Positions 20,250 to 22,639 of a stretch of DNA of 22,639 nucleotides are shown here, piece by piece (within the stretch, counting starts at the first letter, position 1; the number at the start of each line of letters is the position of its first letter). A model generated the notes under the pieces. It was not told the DNA's origin. It saw only the letters and a program-made list of their open reading frames with translations, and did not search any database. The DNA is taken from positions 1 through 22,639 of the IMG/VR virus record IMGVR_UViG_3300037104_000412, one strand, 5' to 3'. The DNA comes from a virus. A program made the position numbers and the translations under genes.

Positions 20250-20280
20250 TTTGTTTTTTTAATTATTTAAATTATCTTTG
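20250..20280 (+). promoter_or_regulatory. Bacteroidota-type promoter, TTTG-N19-TATCTTTG, before tnpB
   Basis: TTTG at 20250-20253 (-33) and TATCTTTG at 20273-20280 (-7), 19 bases apart; both halves match the Bacteroidota consensus. It is the most complete host-type promoter of the window and drives the TnpB gene with a leader of about 25-30 bases. The leader contains a small inverted repeat (GTATTT...AAATAC) that may belong to the left end of the transposon. Confidence 0.75.
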
Positions 20281-20313
20281 TATTTATTAATGTAAGTAAA
20301 ATACATACTTTTT

Positions 20314-21618
20314 ATGTTAAAAGCAATTAAAATACAAATTTACCCCGATAATGACCAAAGAGTTTACATTGCTAAACTATTGGGTTCTTGTAGATTTGTT
20401 CATAATAATTGTCTTGCTTATAGAATTGATAAATATGATAATGAAAAAATTAATGTTGGATTTGCTGATTTGTGTAAATATCTCACTGAACTTAAGAAGA
20501 AAGAAGAATATTCTTGGTTAAAAAACAGCCATTCAAAGGTTTTACAACAAACACTAATTAATTTAGATTTAGCATATAAATCATTTTTTAGGAATGGTTA
20601 TGGCTTTCCTAAGTTCAAAGCAAAGCATGATAATAAACAATCATGTAGATTTCCTGTTGATGCTATTAGTAATGTTAATGGAAATAGAATTAATATAATT
20701 AAACAATTAAAAAATATTCATTATAAATGTAGCATTACTGATGAAAAATATCTTAATAAAAATCGAAATTTAATTAAATCAGCGACATTAAGTCGAACCA
20801 AGTCAAATAAATATTATTTTAGTATTTTAATAGATAAAAATAATAATAAACAATTGCCCAAAACCAATAAAATTATCGGCATTGATTTAGGAATCAAGGA
20901 TTTTATTGTTGATTCTAATTGTAATAAATTTGAAAATTTAAAATTAATTAGAAATAATAAAAAGAAGTTAGTAAAATTAAGTCGTCAGTTAAATAAAAAA
21001 CAGTTAATTGGAACTGGCGAATATAAAATTAATAAATATGACAAAGAAGTTGAAATTAAAACACCATCAAAGAATAGAGAAAAAGCAAGAATAAAACTTG
21101 CTAAATTCAATGAAAAATTAAATAATATTAAAGAAAATTATCTACATGAAATTACCAATCAATTACTTAACGAAAATCAAGTTATTGTAATGGAAAATCT
21201 TAATGTAAACGGCATGTTGAAAAACCATAATTTGGCACGTTCAATACAAGAATTAAGTCTAAATAGATTTAAAAATATGCTTACTTACAAGGCTAATTGG
21301 TATGGTAGAGAGATAATCGAGATTGATAGATTTTATCCTTCGAGTAAATTATGTTCAAATTGTGGTTATAAAAACAATAAATTAACATTAAATGATAGAT
21401 CATGGAAATGTCCTGTTTGTGGTGTTATTCATAATAGGGATTTAAATGCTGCAATTAATATCAAGAAAGAAGGACTAAGAATTTTATCAATTAAAGAAAA
21501 TAAAATAGGGTTGAGTTCACCCGAATTAACGCTTGAGGACTATCCAACTATGGATGACAAGGCAGAAATGCCCCTAAAAAGTAGTGATAGGATGAGACAA
21601 GAAAAAAATGAGTTTTAA
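20314..21618 (+). CDS. tnpB: TnpB, RNA-guided nuclease of the IS200/IS605 family, 434 aa
   Basis: N-terminal OrfB helix-turn-helix region (residues 1-60, with FVHNNCLAYR), then the RuvC-like nuclease: GIDLGIKDF at 189-197 with Asp191, VMENLNVNGM at 292-301 with Glu294, and a zinc ribbon C347-x-x-C350 ... C366-x-x-C369 followed by HNRDLNAA with Asp376. All three catalytic acids and four zinc cysteines are kept, so the enzyme is probably active. TnpB cuts DNA using an omega-RNA (right-end RNA) transcribed from the 3' end of its gene and beyond. No TnpA is present, so the element cannot move by itself. The C-terminal 45-residue tail covers the likely omega-RNA scaffold. Confidence 0.9.
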   Translation: MLKAIKIQIYPDNDQRVYIAKLLGSCRFVHNNCLAYRIDKYDNEKINVGFADLCKYLTELKKKEEYSWLKNSHSKVLQQTLINLDLAYKSFFRNGYGFPKFKAKHDNKQSCRFPVDAISNVNGNRINIIKQLKNIHYKCSITDEKYLNKNRNLIKSATLSRTKSNKYYFSILIDKNNNKQLPKTNKIIGIDLGIKDFIVDSNCNKFENLKLIRNNKKKLVKLSRQLNKKQLIGTGEYKINKYDKEVEIKTPSKNREKARIKLAKFNEKLNNIKENYLHEITNQLLNENQVIVMENLNVNGMLKNHNLARSIQELSLNRFKNMLTYKANWYGREIIEIDRFYPSSKLCSNCGYKNNKLTLNDRSWKCPVCGVIHNRDLNAAINIKKEGLRILSIKENKIGLSSPELTLEDYPTMDDKAEMPLKSSDRMRQEKNEF

Positions 21619-21640
21619 TAAATTTATTAAAATTCGGAAC
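21540..21640 (+). ncRNA. Probable omega-RNA (right-end RNA) scaffold region of TnpB
   Basis: In the IS200/IS605 family the guide RNA scaffold overlaps the last part of tnpB and ends at the transposon right end, with the guide taken from the flank. The last 80 bases of the gene and the about 20 bases after it are the corresponding region here. Exact ends, fold and expression cannot be fixed by eye; the coordinates are approximate. Confidence 0.35.
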
Positions 21641-21719
21641 TATCCTTCAAAAGAACCAAATCATTGTTGATGAGGGCGAAACATAATTTTCCTCTTAAAA
21701 GTCTTATAACTAAAGAAAT
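21641..21719 (+). pseudogene. Decayed fragment related to the adjacent 163-aa gene
   Basis: The stretch matches 21888-21966, inside the next gene, along its whole length: TATCCTTC-A/T-AAAGAACCAAATCAT, then GAAACAT, then AAAGTCTT, then TAAAGAA. In translation it keeps YPSKEPNH, and after a one-base insertion V-x-x-GET. The insertion and TAA in place of the Trp codon stop the frame. It therefore looks like the relic of a second copy of the neighbouring gene, beginning close to the right end of the TnpB element. The part corresponding to residues 1-54 is missing. Confidence 0.7.
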
Positions 21720-21725
21720 ATTAAT

Positions 21726-22217
21726 ATGAAAACTTTTGTAAAACCAGTCAAATTAATTCTTGGTCATGATTATGAAGTGGGATATAGTTTTGAAACTAAA
21801 GTTATTATGAGATTAATTCAGACCACACCCAAAGGTTATAAGTTTTTTAATATGAAAAACAACAAATGCTGGCGACAACCAATTATATATCCTTCTAAAG
21901 AACCAAATCATGTTGGTAAAGGAGAAACATGGTTCTTTGTCTCAGAAAGTCTTGTGGTTAAAGAAGTGTCTGAATCAAATACCGTTACTGAAGATTCAAA
22001 AATGAAAAAAGAACCACAAGAACTGAAAGTTTATAAGCATCAGGACTTAATGAAAGAACTGAATGATATGATGATAAGAATTAAAAGACATTTATATCAA
22101 TTACCTTCAATGGCAAGCGATGTAAGCGCAATACCAGAGAACGAAGAACTGGATACTCTCACTAATAAACTCATGGCTGTACTCCATGAAGACAGTGAAC
22201 CTATGATAAAATATTAA
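21726..22217 (+). CDS. Hypothetical protein, 163 aa
   Basis: N-terminal beta-rich domain (about residues 1-85) with GHDYEVGYSF, CWRQPIIYPSKEPNH and GETWFFVSESLVV, then a charged linker and a C-terminal helical segment (HQDLMKELNDMMIRIKRHL) with an acidic end. A broken copy of residues 55-83 lies just upstream. No family recognised; the beta domain could be an SH3- or OB-like binding unit. Confidence 0.6.
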   Translation: MKTFVKPVKLILGHDYEVGYSFETKVIMRLIQTTPKGYKFFNMKNNKCWRQPIIYPSKEPNHVGKGETWFFVSESLVVKEVSESNTVTEDSKMKKEPQELKVYKHQDLMKELNDMMIRIKRHLYQLPSMASDVSAIPENEELDTLTNKLMAVLHEDSEPMIKY

Positions 22218-22219
22218 AT

Positions 22220-22561
22220 ATGATAGATAATAACAAAGAGTATATCTTGTGTGCTGCAATTCATTATTTGGAACTGCCGTTAATTAATAATGATATACCA
22301 AGCAGTCTGCTCAGACCAGTTAATATTGCTACTGGTATTGTTTTCTGTGGGTTTCGTCACCCTCATTGCATGTATCAAATGGTTGCAATAACTGGCACAA
22401 AAAGTGTTAAACCAGAATGTGGTGATTATACACAGGGTTTCCTGACAAGTAAAAACAGATTTGTTGATAGGAAAGAAGCAGCCATAATAGCAATAGCATC
22501 TGGTCAAATTTTAAAGACAGAGTATGAAGAAGGTGTTTTATTCAGTGAAGACATATACTAA
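22220..22561 (+). CDS. Conserved phage protein of unknown function, 113 aa
   Basis: The pattern YILCAAIHYLELPL ... NIATGIVFCGFRHPHCMYQM ... CGDYTQGFLTSKNRFVDRKEAA ... GQILK ... LFSEDIY is one I recognise from phages and prophages of many hosts, always annotated as hypothetical. Conserved Cys, His and Arg (FCGFRHPHC) and the GFLTSKNRFVDR box look like an active or binding site. Length is normal for the family. It starts two bases after the preceding stop. Confidence 0.7.
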   Translation: MIDNNKEYILCAAIHYLELPLINNDIPSSLLRPVNIATGIVFCGFRHPHCMYQMVAITGTKSVKPECGDYTQGFLTSKNRFVDRKEAAIIAIASGQILKTEYEEGVLFSEDIY

Positions 22562-22577
22562 TTTTAATTAAAAACAT

Positions 22578-22639
22578 ATGAAAAATATTCTTGAAAAATT
22601 TAAATCGATGACTCAGAGCGATATCGAAAAAGTCAAACA
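22578..22639 (+). CDS. N-terminal end of a further gene, cut by the window edge
   Basis: ATG at 22578 opens a frame with no stop to the last base: MKNILEKFKSMTQSDIEKVK. It begins 16 bases after the previous gene in the usual A-rich context. Too short to assign; the start looks like a helical N-terminus. Confidence 0.5.
   Translation, partial: MKNILEKFKSMTQSDIEKVK

Noticed and set aside
1-22639. tRNA, rRNA, CRISPR arrays and attachment sites
   Set aside because: I looked on both strands for G+C-rich clover-leaf segments, regular repeats and long flanking direct repeats and saw none; a covariance-model scan would be needed to exclude a divergent tRNA.

Overview
The window reads as a stretch of a tailed-phage genome (or, less likely, a prophage) whose host is probably a member of the Bacteroidota. 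The support is indirect. Coding is very dense and strongly A+T-rich, nearly all on the + strand, with small genes that abut or overlap by 1-20 bases. Start codons sit in an AATTATG-like context with no Shine-Dalgarno sequence. Several promoters match the Bacteroidota consensus TTTG-N19/20-TAnnTTTG. No capsid, tail, terminase, polymerase, tRNA or rRNA gene is visible, so this is an accessory or early/middle region.

Layout. (1) 1-3566: the tail end of a Cys-containing protein, small unknown genes, a PTH2-like (peptidyl-tRNA hydrolase II fold) protein, a PD-(D/E)XK nuclease of the MmcB type, and a Dda/RecD-like SF1 helicase. (2) 3567-6502: two copies of a minus-strand cassette, each a 51-aa ribbon-helix-helix (RHH) protein overlapping a GIY-YIG/NUMOD3 homing endonuclease. 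They lie on either side of a small unknown gene and a NADAR-family gene. (3) 6502-9508: small membrane proteins, a P-loop kinase, a DUF3307 membrane protein and a ParB-like protein. The ParB-like gene has its own promoter and the only clear intrinsic terminator in the window. (4) 9577-14169: small hypothetical genes including two pairs of paralogues, ending in a peptide deformylase with a C-terminal SEC-C zinc motif. (5) 14174-20236: a small helix-turn-helix (HTH) regulator module with its own host-type promoter, then a long run of small proteins, several with paired cysteines, and a 371-aa unknown. (6) 20250-22639: a TnpB gene without TnpA, a decayed fragment of the gene next to it, and three more phage genes, the last cut by the window edge.

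Two promoter classes can be told apart. One is host-like (-7 element TAnnTTTG). The other is a repeated phage-type signal, TTGTAAC-N16/17-CGTATAA, found eight times in front of genes. This suggests at least two transcription programmes. Four genes start so close to a promoter core that their mRNAs may be leaderless.

Together the genes look like takeover and DNA-metabolism functions (helicase, nuclease, kinase, deformylase, PTH2-like, NADAR), mixed with selfish elements (two homing endonuclease cassettes and TnpB). Functions were assigned from motifs read by eye. Most small genes cannot be assigned.
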